From contig SCRD01000017.1 in NCBI GenBank assembly GCA_004298155.1, forward strand, positions 124,001-188,000: a stretch of DNA of 64,000 nt, in the 5' to 3' direction. Position 1 is the stretch's first letter, and the number at the start of each line of letters is the position of its first letter. Source of the DNA: Acidobacteriota bacterium (lineage in GTDB: Bacteria; Acidobacteriota; Terriglobia; UBA7540). Position numbers and translations under genes: made by a program. Positions 28,824 through 37,359 of the stretch are shown here, piece after piece. The notes under the pieces were generated by a model. The model saw only the letters and a program-made list of their open reading frames with translations, was not told where the DNA came from and did not search any database.

Positions 28824-29189
28824 TTAGAAGATTCCGTTCTCGTTCGGGGATTCAACAGGCACTCCTTGAGAAGCTTCCCATTCCTCGATGATGAGGTCGT
28901 CTTCAAACCGGAAAATGTGAATCACCGACCAATGGGAGTCAGGCGCGAGCGCCACTCTTCCGTGTATGGCCACAAGCATTCCTTCTTCGATGGCGTGCAA
29001 CGTCTGGTAGGTCTTTTCGGGAAATTGTCTTGCATTCTCATCCATGCCCGCAAGCAGCGACTGCCGGTCGCCTCTGAAGTATGGATTGTGATGACGAAAC
29101 TGCGGGTGCACGTGCTTTTCATACGCTTCGCGCACTCTACCGGATGAAGCCAGCTTCAGAAATGATTCGCCGATTTCTTTTTTGGTCAT
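28824..29189 (-). CDS. SnoaL-like / NTF2-fold protein
   Basis: This is a 121-residue single-domain protein of the SnoaL-like NTF2 superfamily. It has the typical helical start (IGESFLKLASSGRVREAYEKHVHPQFRHHNPYFRGD), an ARQFPEKTYQTLHAIEEG strand-helix unit, VAIHGRVAL, and the ending IHIFRFEDDLIIEEWEASQ. Members are small hydrolases, cyclases or isomerases, or have no known function. Conserved His and Asp residues line the usual pocket. It stands alone on the minus strand after the truncated methyltransferase, so there is no context to assign a substrate. Confidence 0.8.
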   Translation of the reverse strand: MTKKEIGESFLKLASSGRVREAYEKHVHPQFRHHNPYFRGDRQSLLAGMDENARQFPEKTYQTLHAIEEGMLVAIHGRVALAPDSHWSVIHIFRFEDDLIIEEWEASQGVPVESPNENGIF

Positions 29190-29435
29190 GTCTTATTGCC
29201 CCCCACACTGACCAATTATCAGGCTGTTTTCGGCCAGAGTGGATGCCAAACCCAAATAAAGTCTCCGGCCCTGCAATTGGGGCGATGTCTCGCTGGCGTG
29301 GGGCCGCCGGAATTTACTCCGGAATTCTGAATCTGCAATCTGAGATCGCTCAATGTGACAGCCGCGGTAGGCATTTCACTTCATTTATTGTGCAAAATCT
29401 GAAATCATGAAAAGAGGAATGGCGGATCTCTTTTG

Positions 29436-29993
29436 ATGAGCGATGTTATCAGGATCAACCGAGCCCCGGTGCTGACGCTGTGGGCTGCGGTGGTTGCGGA
29501 GCGTCTCGGGTTTGATCGGGACGAAGCGCTTACGTTGGGGCGAGCCGTGGCCGGTCTCAATGCCTACAGCAAAGGAGTGAGCCTGGGATTATACAAACCC
29601 ACTCCCGAAGCTGAACGCGAGCGCCGCCACAAGCGCGCCAAAGGTGAGGTCTTGCAGGTGGATCTGCTACATCGAGCCGTGCCGTCCGTCCAGACCCACG
29701 AAGGACTTCGCGCACTAAGCAAGGACCAGCCGATTTCTCCCTCCAGCGTCGATCGCTATTTGCAGGGCAAGTTCGGCGACCGCCTGGATGATGCAAAAAA
29801 AGCAATGGAACGCCTGGCCCGTTCGTGGCCTGGCGAGGAGCTTTCCAGCCAGGCTTACGCTTTGTATGAGAAATTCCGCCCCACAATTCCGGCCGGCATT
29901 CGCGGTTGGGGGGCGGCCGGCAATCTCGACCTGAACCGCGTCGCAAGCCTCGCTAAGCAGACAGGAGGGGCGTCTTCCGACCTGCACCGGTAG
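29436..29993 (+). CDS. Conserved-looking hypothetical protein
   Basis: This is a 185-residue soluble protein. The N-terminal part (VIRINRAPVLTLWAAVVAERLGFDRDEALTLGRAVAGLNAYSK has the pattern of a helical domain, with the family-like core in APVLTLWAAVVAERLGF) is followed by a basic charged stretch (EAERERRHKRAKGE) and a helical C-terminal half. I do not recognise a named domain. The regular helix pattern and codon use suggest a real gene. ATG at 29436 is preferred to the overlapping TTG three bases upstream; neither has a strong ribosome binding site. The basic segment could bind nucleic acid, but that is speculation. Confidence 0.65.
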   Translation: MSDVIRINRAPVLTLWAAVVAERLGFDRDEALTLGRAVAGLNAYSKGVSLGLYKPTPEAERERRHKRAKGEVLQVDLLHRAVPSVQTHEGLRALSKDQPISPSSVDRYLQGKFGDRLDDAKKAMERLARSWPGEELSSQAYALYEKFRPTIPAGIRGWGAAGNLDLNRVASLAKQTGGASSDLHR

Positions 29994-30166
29994 CGAGGGC
30001 TATCGGTTGTGAGCCGCATAGACTTGCCTGGGAGCGCTTGGCTTCCGCCCGGCTATTTAGAGGCGTGGAAACCCAGGATTTTGTTTTCAGCCTTCACCCT
30101 CTTATTTGTAAGCTTTTACCTCAGGATGAACCCACGGTCATAAAATCACTGAACGTGGCCAACACG

Positions 30167-31291
30167 CTATGGTCCCGGTTTAAGCGGGGGAATGGGCGCG
30201 GGGGCCGATACCAGGCAGTACGATTGGCCGGCGGTCGCCATATCGTCCGACTTGCTGTAGGTGCTCTGGACAGCCCAGGAGTTTCCACCAACTGTGATGG
30301 TTGCCGATTCCCCATTGCAGATGTCGCCGTTCTCGCCTGCCTGGGGGTCCAGCCAGGCGTTCAATTCCGGGTCAGTCGCCATTTCGGCGAATTCATGGCT
30401 CGCCACCTGAGTTTGTCGTTGTTCCTGGGTCTGACTAAGATGCAACGAGCAGCCAGCGTCCTGTCCGCAGGACTCTTTGAGGCATGTATCCGTCAAACCA
30501 GGAATGACCGCGTAGTAAAACTTGTGTCCTCCAGTCGTGGTGAAGAAATTGTGGTAGCCGAACGCACTGTCATTCTGGGACTCGCACAACACCAGTTGAT
30601 CGGAAGGGTCGTTAACGCCGCTGTTCTCATCCAGGTAGATGATCAAAGCGACATTCGAGGGGTCCGCGGGCTCTGGGATCACTCCGTGGTTGATCGCCGA
30701 CTGGATCGTGGCCTGGATTGAAGGGTCCGTCAGCGTTTGCGGGGTGTTGCTGATCAAGCTATCACTAATGAAAGCTCCGCTGCTGCTTGCACCCTTTCCC
30801 ACACCGTACTGTGTAAGCACGTTCATGAACCCGCTTGCGAGCAGGTCGCGGTGGAACTGATTGAGCCGCAGGGCGCGCGCCTGGTGCGTGGCGTCTGACC
30901 AGAGTGCTCCCCAAAAGCTCGTGTAAACCTGCGGCGAAACGATTACCGGGCCACCGTGATAAGTAAAGTTTGGGAACTTTCCGGGGTCCTTCTTCCCTTG
31001 CCGCTTTCGCGTTCTGGCGCCACGAATGGCGGGCGCGTTCATGCGGGGACTCACCCCGCCACGATGGCTGCGAAGATCGGGAGGCAGCGGTCGTGGAGAC
31101 TTCTCTTGTTTGGCATTTTTCCTTGCGACTCTTTTCTGCACGTCAGTGGGTCGCTCAGCCGGTCTCTTTCGTGCGCTTCTTTTCCGCGCTGAGGTGGGTC
31201 GCTTGAGCTGCTTCTTCTTCGGTTTGGATTTCTTATGGCTGGAAGTCCTGCGCGCAGACACTCTCTTGGCTTTCTTCTTTTTGTCAGGCAT
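30167..31291 (-). CDS. Basic-tailed EXORDIUM/phosphate-induced-protein-like protein
   Basis: This is a 374-residue protein with ATG behind GGAGG. Residues 1-70 are extremely rich in Lys and Arg with Ser, Ala and Pro, like a histone H1 or HU tail. From about residue 105 the sequence changes to FTYHGGPVIVSPQVYTSFWG and later TQVASHEFAEMATDPELNAWLD, NGDICNGE and a C-terminal SYCLVS. The YHGGPV and SHE-xx-E-xxTDP-xLNAW strings resemble the plant EXORDIUM/phosphate-induced protein 1 family and its bacterial relatives. HEFAE may be part of a metal site. No normal signal peptide precedes the basic tail, so its cellular location is unclear. Confidence 0.65.
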   Translation of the reverse strand: MPDKKKKAKRVSARRTSSHKKSKPKKKQLKRPTSARKRSARKRPAERPTDVQKRVARKNAKQEKSPRPLPPDLRSHRGGVSPRMNAPAIRGARTRKRQGKKDPGKFPNFTYHGGPVIVSPQVYTSFWGALWSDATHQARALRLNQFHRDLLASGFMNVLTQYGVGKGASSSGAFISDSLISNTPQTLTDPSIQATIQSAINHGVIPEPADPSNVALIIYLDENSGVNDPSDQLVLCESQNDSAFGYHNFFTTTGGHKFYYAVIPGLTDTCLKESCGQDAGCSLHLSQTQEQRQTQVASHEFAEMATDPELNAWLDPQAGENGDICNGESATITVGGNSWAVQSTYSKSDDMATAGQSYCLVSAPAPIPPLKPGP

Positions 31292-31398
31292 TTTCACCTC
31301 CGGCCGGACAGGCAGGCCACATATTCCTGCCGGGCGTTAACATTCGCAAATCACAATCGCTGGTAGTCATCAAGCTCCTCTTCGTCCGCTTTTCATCC

Positions 31399-32712
31399 TT
31401 ATAGCGAATCGAGAAAGGTAATAAGGGCAGCCTTTTCTTTGGGTGTGAGGCGTTCAAAATTCTCTGTCGTCGCCTGAGCTTCTCCCTTATGACGGAGAAC
31501 CGCGTCGGTCAGCGTCACAGTATTTCCGTCGTGCATCAGGCGCGAGTGCGTGCGCACTCCCCAAAGCGGAGCGGTGCGGACCTTGTTGGCCGCGTCCTGA
31601 AGGCTCTTGTAAGAAAAATTCTGCCAGGTCCGTTTCATGGAGGCGGCCCCGAAATGTTCCTGCATGGCGATGGCAATGCCATCGCCCGTTCCCACATCGT
31701 GGAGCAGAAAGTCGCCATACGGGTGGAAGGTCTTGTTGCCGAGCGGGGAGGGAAGCTTGAATGTGCCCCCATCGATCTCGGTACCTGCGGAAGCCGTAAC
31801 CAGTGTGCGGACGTGGCAGATCGAGCAGCCAATCGTGTCGAAGACTTTGGATCCCGCCGCGGCCTGGGATGCGTCTGCCAGCGACATGTCGCGAGGTGGC
31901 GCTTTGGTCGCGCGGATGAAGCGTGCGAAGTGGTCTATATCCTCCAGGCCGTCCGATCCGGGCTTATCATTGGGCTCGGGCGCGGTATTGCAAAGCGCCG
32001 TGACCTCAGTTGGGAACAGCTTGTTGGTGATCCCCATCTCGTTGAGGTAGGCGTCGCCCGCAAAGGAAAGCAGACTGGCATGCGCGTCCTTCCAGCCAAA
32101 TCGCCCAATCCCCGTCTTGCCAGGTGCTTCCAGAATGGGAACGTAAAGCGCTTGCCCGCAAATCCGGCCGTTGGATTGGCGGCACTGTTTGCCGGCGATA
32201 TCCAGCAGAGCCTGGTCGGGAACAGCTTCCACAAATCCATCTCCGAGAAGGTTCAAGGAGAGGCGGGTGGTTCGAATAGTTTCGCTGTCCGGCACTCTTT
32301 CCTGGAGCTCTGTATTCGGAAAGGCGCCGCTGGGGCAGATGGCACGGTCGTTAACGAGGGTTCGACCCGTGACGAGGGCTTTTCCACGAGCGATGGGGAT
32401 GCTCGGGTTCTCGAACTGTCCGTTTGCGCTTCGATGCCCGACGCGAAGTTCGGCAATCTGGCTAAATCCGCCGGAAGCCGGACTCTGATGACACTCGCGG
32501 CAGGACTGGGCGTTATACAGCGGTCCCAGGCCGTCGCTGATCTGTTCAACTTCGTCAAATTTGTCCCGGTCTCCGGCATGGGTTTTCTGATCGACCAGTC
32601 CGTTGGTCTGGCCGTCAAATCCCGTTGGAGCTTCGGAACTGCCCGGAAACAGGGTGCAAGTTACGATGAGGCAAAGCGCAAGCGCGCTCCCGACCAGCGC
32701 AACTCTCTTCAT
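31399..32712 (-). CDS. Di-heme oxidoreductase (DHOR, thiol oxidoreductase-like)
   Basis: This is a 437-residue periplasmic di-heme protein of the DHOR family (formerly DUF1111). ATG follows AAGGAGG, and residues 1-27 form a signal peptide. Two heme c motifs are visible: CRECH (Cys71, Cys74, His75) and CSICH (Cys296, Cys299, His300). Other family strings are GDGFVEAVPDQALLDIAG, GRFGWKDAHASLLSFAGDAYLNEMGIT, HPYGDFLLHDVGTGDG, RTAPLWGVRTHSRLMHDG and ALITFLDSL. The reaction of the family is poorly defined; it is distantly related to MauG/cytochrome c peroxidases. It is preceded by about 470 intergenic bases. Confidence 0.92.
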   Translation of the reverse strand: MKRVALVGSALALCLIVTCTLFPGSSEAPTGFDGQTNGLVDQKTHAGDRDKFDEVEQISDGLGPLYNAQSCRECHQSPASGGFSQIAELRVGHRSANGQFENPSIPIARGKALVTGRTLVNDRAICPSGAFPNTELQERVPDSETIRTTRLSLNLLGDGFVEAVPDQALLDIAGKQCRQSNGRICGQALYVPILEAPGKTGIGRFGWKDAHASLLSFAGDAYLNEMGITNKLFPTEVTALCNTAPEPNDKPGSDGLEDIDHFARFIRATKAPPRDMSLADASQAAAGSKVFDTIGCSICHVRTLVTASAGTEIDGGTFKLPSPLGNKTFHPYGDFLLHDVGTGDGIAIAMQEHFGAASMKRTWQNFSYKSLQDAANKVRTAPLWGVRTHSRLMHDGNTVTLTDAVLRHKGEAQATTENFERLTPKEKAALITFLDSL

Positions 32713-33186
32713 AGGACTACCTCCTTAGTAGCCCCTCCCTGAATCGTTGCCTGTTAAGCCGGGATTACCCTAATGACCCGCTACTCCTGTTCATTGTACA
32801 CCTCGTCATCTCATCACTAAAATACAAATTAACAAGTTGGATAAAAATAAACCCAACAATGACGAACGCAGACGAATAGAAACAAATCTTCCGAGCTGGC
32901 CGCCAGCGGCCAATGCCTTCCGGTCTCTGTGCTTTTGCGCATGAAGAATCCATGGTCAGAAAGTTACTGACCGGAACTACCAGCATGGCGCCCGTTCCAT
33001 GGAATATCTTCACAGACTTCAGGCGACATTTGTGGCATACTTCCCGTAAAGATGAATCAGGTCACGGGCGATTTGTGTTAGCGGAAAAAGCTACGATGTC
33101 GCGTATGTAGTGGTTTATGGCCCATGGGAAAATAAGCGCACCGCATTGTTTACCCAGGGACTACAGTGTCAAAGAAGGGAGATCCG
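32713..33186. other. Divergent intergenic region
   Basis: This lies between the minus-strand DHOR gene and the plus-strand helix-hairpin-helix gene. It includes an AT-rich stretch (about 32815-32880) suited to promoters. Short open frames on both strands have no ribosome binding sites or recognisable content. Confidence 0.4.
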
Positions 33187-33525
33187 ATGAAAAATTCAAA
33201 TAAATTCTGGTTTGTTGTCCCCGCATTTGCACTGGCTCTGACTTTCCTGCTGTTGCCGGCATGGGGAGCGCAGGGCAGCAAGTCTCATAAGACCGCGAAG
33301 TCTTCTATGGAAGCGAAGAGCAACGCGGCCGTGGTTGATCTCAACACAGCAAGCAAAGAAGAGTTGCAGGCTCTGCCCGGAATCGGTGAAGCGTATGCGC
33401 AGAAAATCATTGATGGGAGGCCCTACAAAGCGAAAACGGACCTCGTGAATAAGAAGATCGTTCCCGCGGCCACCTACAAGAAGATTGCCCATCTGGTTAT
33501 CGCAAAACAAAAGTCAAAGAGGTAG
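33187..33525 (+). CDS. Exported helix-hairpin-helix protein (ComEA-like)
   Basis: This is a 112-residue protein with ATG behind GAAGGGAG. Residues 5-28 are a signal peptide or anchor ([21 protein letters not shown]). After a Ser/Lys-rich linker, the helix-hairpin-helix domain reads [28 protein letters not shown] (given here by its key elements DLNTAS, LPGIG and AQKII), then a second half [15 protein letters not shown]. This fold binds DNA; in ComEA it receives DNA in natural transformation. The strongly basic linker fits DNA binding. No other competence gene is nearby, so the uptake role is only a suggestion. Confidence 0.82.
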   Translation: MKNSNKFWFVVPAFALALTFLLLPAWGAQGSKSHKTAKSSMEAKSNAAVVDLNTASKEELQALPGIGEAYAQKIIDGRPYKAKTDLVNKKIVPAATYKKIAHLVIAKQKSKR

Positions 33526-33863
33526 CCCTTCGACGGCAGCAAAACAACGAAGCAGATGGCACTGGATCCTTTAGATCCTCTGATTGTAAATAAGAAATTC
33601 TCTTTGGGAGGTTGAAGAACCCTTTTTCCTTGTAAGGCCCATGCGCCATCTTGTGGAAAAACTGGACTTGGGCCGAGAGGAATGATCCGACAGCGGGTAG
33701 TGCTTGGCGCCGTCGAAGCTCCCTTGTTGTTTGAACATGCGGCGGGTGACGCATCTAAGAAGGGGACGGCGGGAGCCGGCAGGAAATCTTAGCCCTTTAT
33801 TCTCTGTGGCGGAGCGAGCAAGCCAGGCCGTTAGGGCCTACGAGGATGCGAGCGAGGTTGCCC
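33526..33863. other. Intergenic stretch between convergent genes
   Basis: No gene, strong hairpin or repeat is apparent between the convergent helix-hairpin-helix gene and the ECF-operon tail gene. Confidence 0.4.
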
Positions 33864-34787
33864 TTATCGGCTGGGGCTGGCAAATCGCTTCAGTATCGCT
33901 CTGGCCTTTACCAATTCCTGTGCCAGGTCCTGTTTCTGTTCCACCACGCGGCTTGGGGCTGGAATTAGTTTTGGAAGCGGTTGTGGCGCACCCGCGATAG
34001 CTTTCTCGAGCTCTGTCACCTCTGCGGGATTGCTGAGCGCGCTCACATAGAGGGCGGTGATCCGCCCGAGCGCCTCCTTAGCCTGAGGGTCCAATTTCTG
34101 CACGCCTTCGCGGGTAGGAAACGGCGCGCGAAAAACTCTCAATTCGCGTTCCACGGCGGCACGCCAATCCAGGCCCTCAGGTCCAATCTGCGCCAGCACA
34201 TCTTGCAGGGTCGTCCGGTCGTCTTCAGACAGGCCAGTCATGTGTACGATGAACGCCATCGCACGAAGGTGGGCCACAAGCAGATTTTTCGCCGCCAGCG
34301 CCGAAAACATCGTGCCGCCGTTCGCCACGTCATGCGAAAAGCGTACTCCCGCCGCCAGCGCCTGCACGGCCGCATCGCGGTCGCTTATCCCCAGGTGCAG
34401 AGCGTACAGAACGTTCAGCCGCCCCAGCTCCAGCGCCTTCCGAACGTAGTCCACCGGCGCGTCCGGCCCCAGCTGGTAATCGATGCCCCAGTCGCAATAG
34501 GGCAGCTTAGTCCCGCGCGCCATGGTCCTGAGCGCCTTGCGGTTTCTTTCAATCAGGTCTTTGTAGGTTGACTCCACGAATGGCGCAGTGCCCTCAAGAA
34601 TCAGGTTCAATTTTTCCACCTGCGCGTCCGTGAGCGCCACGTCCTGCATCTGGGCAAACGCCGACCAGTATCGCAGGGCAGCGTTTTCGCCATGCTTCAC
34701 GGGCGTTTGCGCAAGCATTTGCACAGCCGCCACGGCCAGCAAGGTCAATGCCAGGGACGAAAAGGCGACGCAACGGAAAATCTTCAT
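33864..34787 (-). CDS. Exported helical protein of unknown function, third gene of an ECF operon
   Basis: This is a 307-residue protein with a signal peptide (residues 7-27, ending VQMLAQ). The mature part is almost all helical and rich in Ala, Leu, Glu and Arg, with repeated amphipathic segments such as LGRLNVLYALHLGIS, AAKNLLVAHLRAMAFIVHM and AKEALGRITALYVSALS. I do not recognise the family. Its start overlaps the stop of the preceding gene by four bases (ATGA), which indicates translational coupling with the putative anti-sigma gene. It is likely a periplasmic component of that stress or signal system. Confidence 0.72.
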   Translation of the reverse strand: MKIFRCVAFSSLALTLLAVAAVQMLAQTPVKHGENAALRYWSAFAQMQDVALTDAQVEKLNLILEGTAPFVESTYKDLIERNRKALRTMARGTKLPYCDWGIDYQLGPDAPVDYVRKALELGRLNVLYALHLGISDRDAAVQALAAGVRFSHDVANGGTMFSALAAKNLLVAHLRAMAFIVHMTGLSEDDRTTLQDVLAQIGPEGLDWRAAVERELRVFRAPFPTREGVQKLDPQAKEALGRITALYVSALSNPAEVTELEKAIAGAPQPLPKLIPAPSRVVEQKQDLAQELVKARAILKRFASPSR

Positions 34788-35194
34788 GGCTTCAAATCCT
34801 CCTTGCCCAGTACGGCAAGCGCGCTTTGGGTGCCTTCCGGAAATTGTTCAGCGCGGCCGTGGAACGCCAGCTCGTCGAGGGCTGACTTGACGGATGGTGC
34901 GTGGGCCAGCAGTTCGTTCGCGCTTCTGATGGTCAAAGGGCGACCGCCTGCCGGCGGCATTACTTTCACCGCGTCCACCACCTTCACCTTGCGGTGAATC
35001 GCTGAGAACTGAATAGCCCGCTGGCGAGCGATGACTGCTGCCACAACCATCATCACCACGACGGATACGCACACTGCCAGCGCAGACGTCCTGCGCCGCG
35101 CGCCGACGCTTCGCTCCATGGGCAGAGGCTCGGCGGCTAGGGGGCGGAATTTCTTCAGCCGGGCCTCAAATTGCTCATCGTCACGATCCAGCAT
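34784..35194 (-). CDS. Single-pass membrane protein, candidate anti-sigma factor
   Basis: This is a 136-residue protein with a short polar N-terminal part (MLDRDDEQFEARLKKFRPL), one membrane helix (ALAVCVSVVVMMVVAAVIA, about residues 38-56) and a periplasmic tail. Its start lies inside the last codons of the ECF sigma gene (14-base overlap) and it overlaps the next gene by four bases. Genes in this position and with this topology are usually anti-sigma factors, although no HxxxCxxC zinc anti-sigma motif is present. The function is inferred from position and topology only. Confidence 0.65.
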   Translation of the reverse strand: MLDRDDEQFEARLKKFRPLAAEPLPMERSVGARRRTSALAVCVSVVVMMVVAAVIARQRAIQFSAIHRKVKVVDAVKVMPPAGGRPLTIRSANELLAHAPSVKSALDELAFHGRAEQFPEGTQSALAVLGKEDLKP

Positions 35195-35684
35195 GGCAAC
35201 CCTCCCTGGCACACAAGAGTTCGCGCAGCTTGGCCAGCGCGTAACGGTACCGTGAGGCGGCAGTATTCGGACTCACGCCCAACACCTCGCCAATCTCCGC
35301 GAAAGTCAGCTCTCCCCAGATGTGCAGCACCGTCACCTCGCGCTGGCCGCCGTCGAGTGCCGCAAGCGCTTGCCGCAGCCTGAGCTCCCCCGCGTAGTCG
35401 CGTTCCGGCGGCTCAAACCACGCGATCCCGGCATCCAGCGCCACCTCGCGCCCGCGCGCTTTGGCGTCATTCAAAATCGCGTTCCGCACCGAGGCAAACA
35501 GATAAGCCTTAGCGTTGTCAGCATGGTCGATACCCTGCGCGAGCAGCTTCGCAAACACGTGGTGGACGGCGTCCTGGGCACGTGCGCGGTCACCCGCAAT
35601 CGCCGCCGCAAAAAGCACCAGCGCGGAACTATACTGCCGGTACAGCATCTCAATGGTTGTGCCGTTTGCTCGAGTGGTCGTCAC
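35181..35684 (-). CDS. ECF-type RNA polymerase sigma factor
   Basis: This is a 167-residue sigma-70 family protein of the extracytoplasmic-function type. It contains only regions 2 and 4: region 2 with DAVHHVFAKLLAQ and NAKAYLFASVRNAILND (the usual core-binding and -10 region) and region 4 with REVTVLHIWGELTFAEIGEVLGVSPNTAASRYRYALAKLRE (the -35-binding helix-turn-helix; key residues are LTFAEIG and SPNTAASR). It begins with GTG, has no strong ribosome binding site, and is the first of three overlapping genes. The next gene probably encodes its anti-sigma factor. Confidence 0.9.
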   Translation of the reverse strand: MTTTRANGTTIEMLYRQYSSALVLFAAAIAGDRARAQDAVHHVFAKLLAQGIDHADNAKAYLFASVRNAILNDAKARGREVALDAGIAWFEPPERDYAGELRLRQALAALDGGQREVTVLHIWGELTFAEIGEVLGVSPNTAASRYRYALAKLRELLCAREGCHAGS

Positions 35685-35946
35685 GTCGCGGTCTCAGGAA
35701 TAAGACAATCCAACCCTTTAGATTTGTTTATTTGTCTCGAACAAATTATCTCATTGGGCAGAGTTTGGCACGACGCACCATTACCGCTAAAACCCTCTCT
35801 GCCAGGGTGTGGAGCTCTTCGACCCTCGTAGAGGACCGGGATGGGGGGATAAATCCGCCGCTACAAGTACGCACTACGCTCGGCCTGAATATCTCCTATG
35901 TAGCGGAAAAAAATGCAACCCGGAGCCTGGTCCACGCATCTTGCGA

Positions 35947-37035
35947 ATGGTGGGGTCTGTTCAACCAAATCCGAGCCTGACGTCGGCTGGGATGCTTGCC
36001 GCCTGGGGCAGGGTGCTGAGCGGCAGGGTCCCGATGCTTTCCATCGAGATCACGCGGGAGTGCCCGCTGAGCTGTCCCGGGTGTTATGCCTTTGGAGAAG
36101 GGCACCTGGGCGGCGAAGTCACGCTGAGTGAATTGAACGACCTGCGCGGTGATGATCTGGTGGAAGGTGTTTTGCGCCTGGTGCGCCGGCACAAGCCGCT
36201 CCACGTTTCGCTGGTGGGTGGTGAGCCGATGGTGCGGCATCGCGAGCTGACCAGAATTCTTCCTGCGCTCGGCAGGATGGGCGTGTTTACGATGGTTGTG
36301 ACAAGCGGCGTTATTCCTGTTCCGATGGAGTGGTTGGGCATCCCGCGCCTGCGCATTGCGATTTCAGTGGACGGGCTGCCGGAACACCACGACGTCCGAA
36401 GGAAGCCGGCGACTTACCAGCGCATTCTCAGGAATGTGGAAGGCCGCGAGTTTAACGTGCACTGGGTGATCACGCGGCCGATGCTCGAGCGCCCAGACTA
36501 CCTGGAAGAGTACGTGAATTTCTGGAGCTTGCGCCCGGAAGTGAACCGCATCTGGGTGAGCGTCTACACTCCCCAGATCGGCGAGCAGAGCGCGGAAGTG
36601 CTGACGCCGGCGGACCGCGTCACCCTGTCCGCGCAGTTGCCTGCTTTGGCAAAGCGGTACCGAAAGCTTCTGTTCACCGAAGGCCTTGCCCAGGCCTTTC
36701 TTCGTCCGCCGGAAAACCCCGGTGACTGCGTCTTTGCAAAGATGTCAGCCAACTATTCAGCCGATCTTGAAACTCGCGTCGAGCCCTGTGTTTTTGGCGG
36801 GACGCCTGACTGTTCCCAGTGCGGTTGCGCCATCAGCAGCGGCTTGCACTGGATCAGGACCATTAAACTGGCAGGCCCTGTGAAGATTGATCACTTCATC
36901 ACGGCCTCCGTAAGCCTCGGGCTCTTATTGAGCCGGCTTCGGTCACGCGCGGCACGGCCTTCCCGATGGAAACCTTCCGCCATTCCTGTACAACCCGAAA
37001 CCGACCTGATACAAATTCGTTCTCGAAGCGTGTAA
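35947..37035 (+). CDS. Radical SAM protein with C-terminal cysteine cluster
   Basis: This is a roughly 362-residue radical SAM enzyme. The cluster motif is CPLSCPGC (Cys39, Cys43, Cys46) within MLSIEITRECPLSCPGCYAF. The GGEP motif follows in SLVGGEPMVRH, then the SAM-binding strands (IAISVDGLPEHHD). A C-terminal set of cysteines (GDCVFAKMSA, EPCVFGG, DCSQCGCA) looks like a SPASM-type auxiliary-cluster region. The start is uncertain: the frame is open to 35809, ATG at 35947 is used, and ATG at 35992 is also possible. No peptide or cofactor precursor gene is recognisable next to it. The last 40 residues are basic and poorly conserved-looking. Confidence 0.82.
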   Translation: MVGSVQPNPSLTSAGMLAAWGRVLSGRVPMLSIEITRECPLSCPGCYAFGEGHLGGEVTLSELNDLRGDDLVEGVLRLVRRHKPLHVSLVGGEPMVRHRELTRILPALGRMGVFTMVVTSGVIPVPMEWLGIPRLRIAISVDGLPEHHDVRRKPATYQRILRNVEGREFNVHWVITRPMLERPDYLEEYVNFWSLRPEVNRIWVSVYTPQIGEQSAEVLTPADRVTLSAQLPALAKRYRKLLFTEGLAQAFLRPPENPGDCVFAKMSANYSADLETRVEPCVFGGTPDCSQCGCAISSGLHWIRTIKLAGPVKIDHFITASVSLGLLLSRLRSRAARPSRWKPSAIPVQPETDLIQIRSRSV

Positions 37036-37359
37036 CAAATCGATTCTTGTAGCGCAAGGCTTCAACACGTCGTCAGCCGCCCTGAAAGGCGGCGGCAACA
37101 GGTACAAACTGACCCTTCACCTGCCGTCGCACCTCCGGCACTCTTTCCCCTCGGTGGGGGTTTGTTATTCCCGCGGATTGCATTTTCGGACACGAGTGGG
37201 TTCGCGCCCTCATGTCGCCGTGAATGCCGCAAATCCCAAGCACCGTACTGAAGGGGCTGCTACGAGGGTAGGCAGGCGGCTTGTTTTCCGGTGCGATTCG
37301 GCTCATAATGCCCGTCCTGGAGTTACAACTTTTAAACACAAGGCCTGTGGAGGGTTCGT
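37036..37359. other. Intergenic stretch with a small hairpin
   Basis: This lies between the radical SAM gene and the lactonase gene on the same strand. A short hairpin, GCCGCC-CTGAAA-GGCGGC (about 37076-37093), may end the radical SAM transcript but has no T run. No gene is seen. Confidence 0.4.

Noticed and set aside
31489-32742. 417-codon open frame on the plus strand
   Set aside because: It is exactly antisense to the DHOR gene, whose heme motifs, signal peptide and ribosome binding site are clear. The plus frame has no domain.
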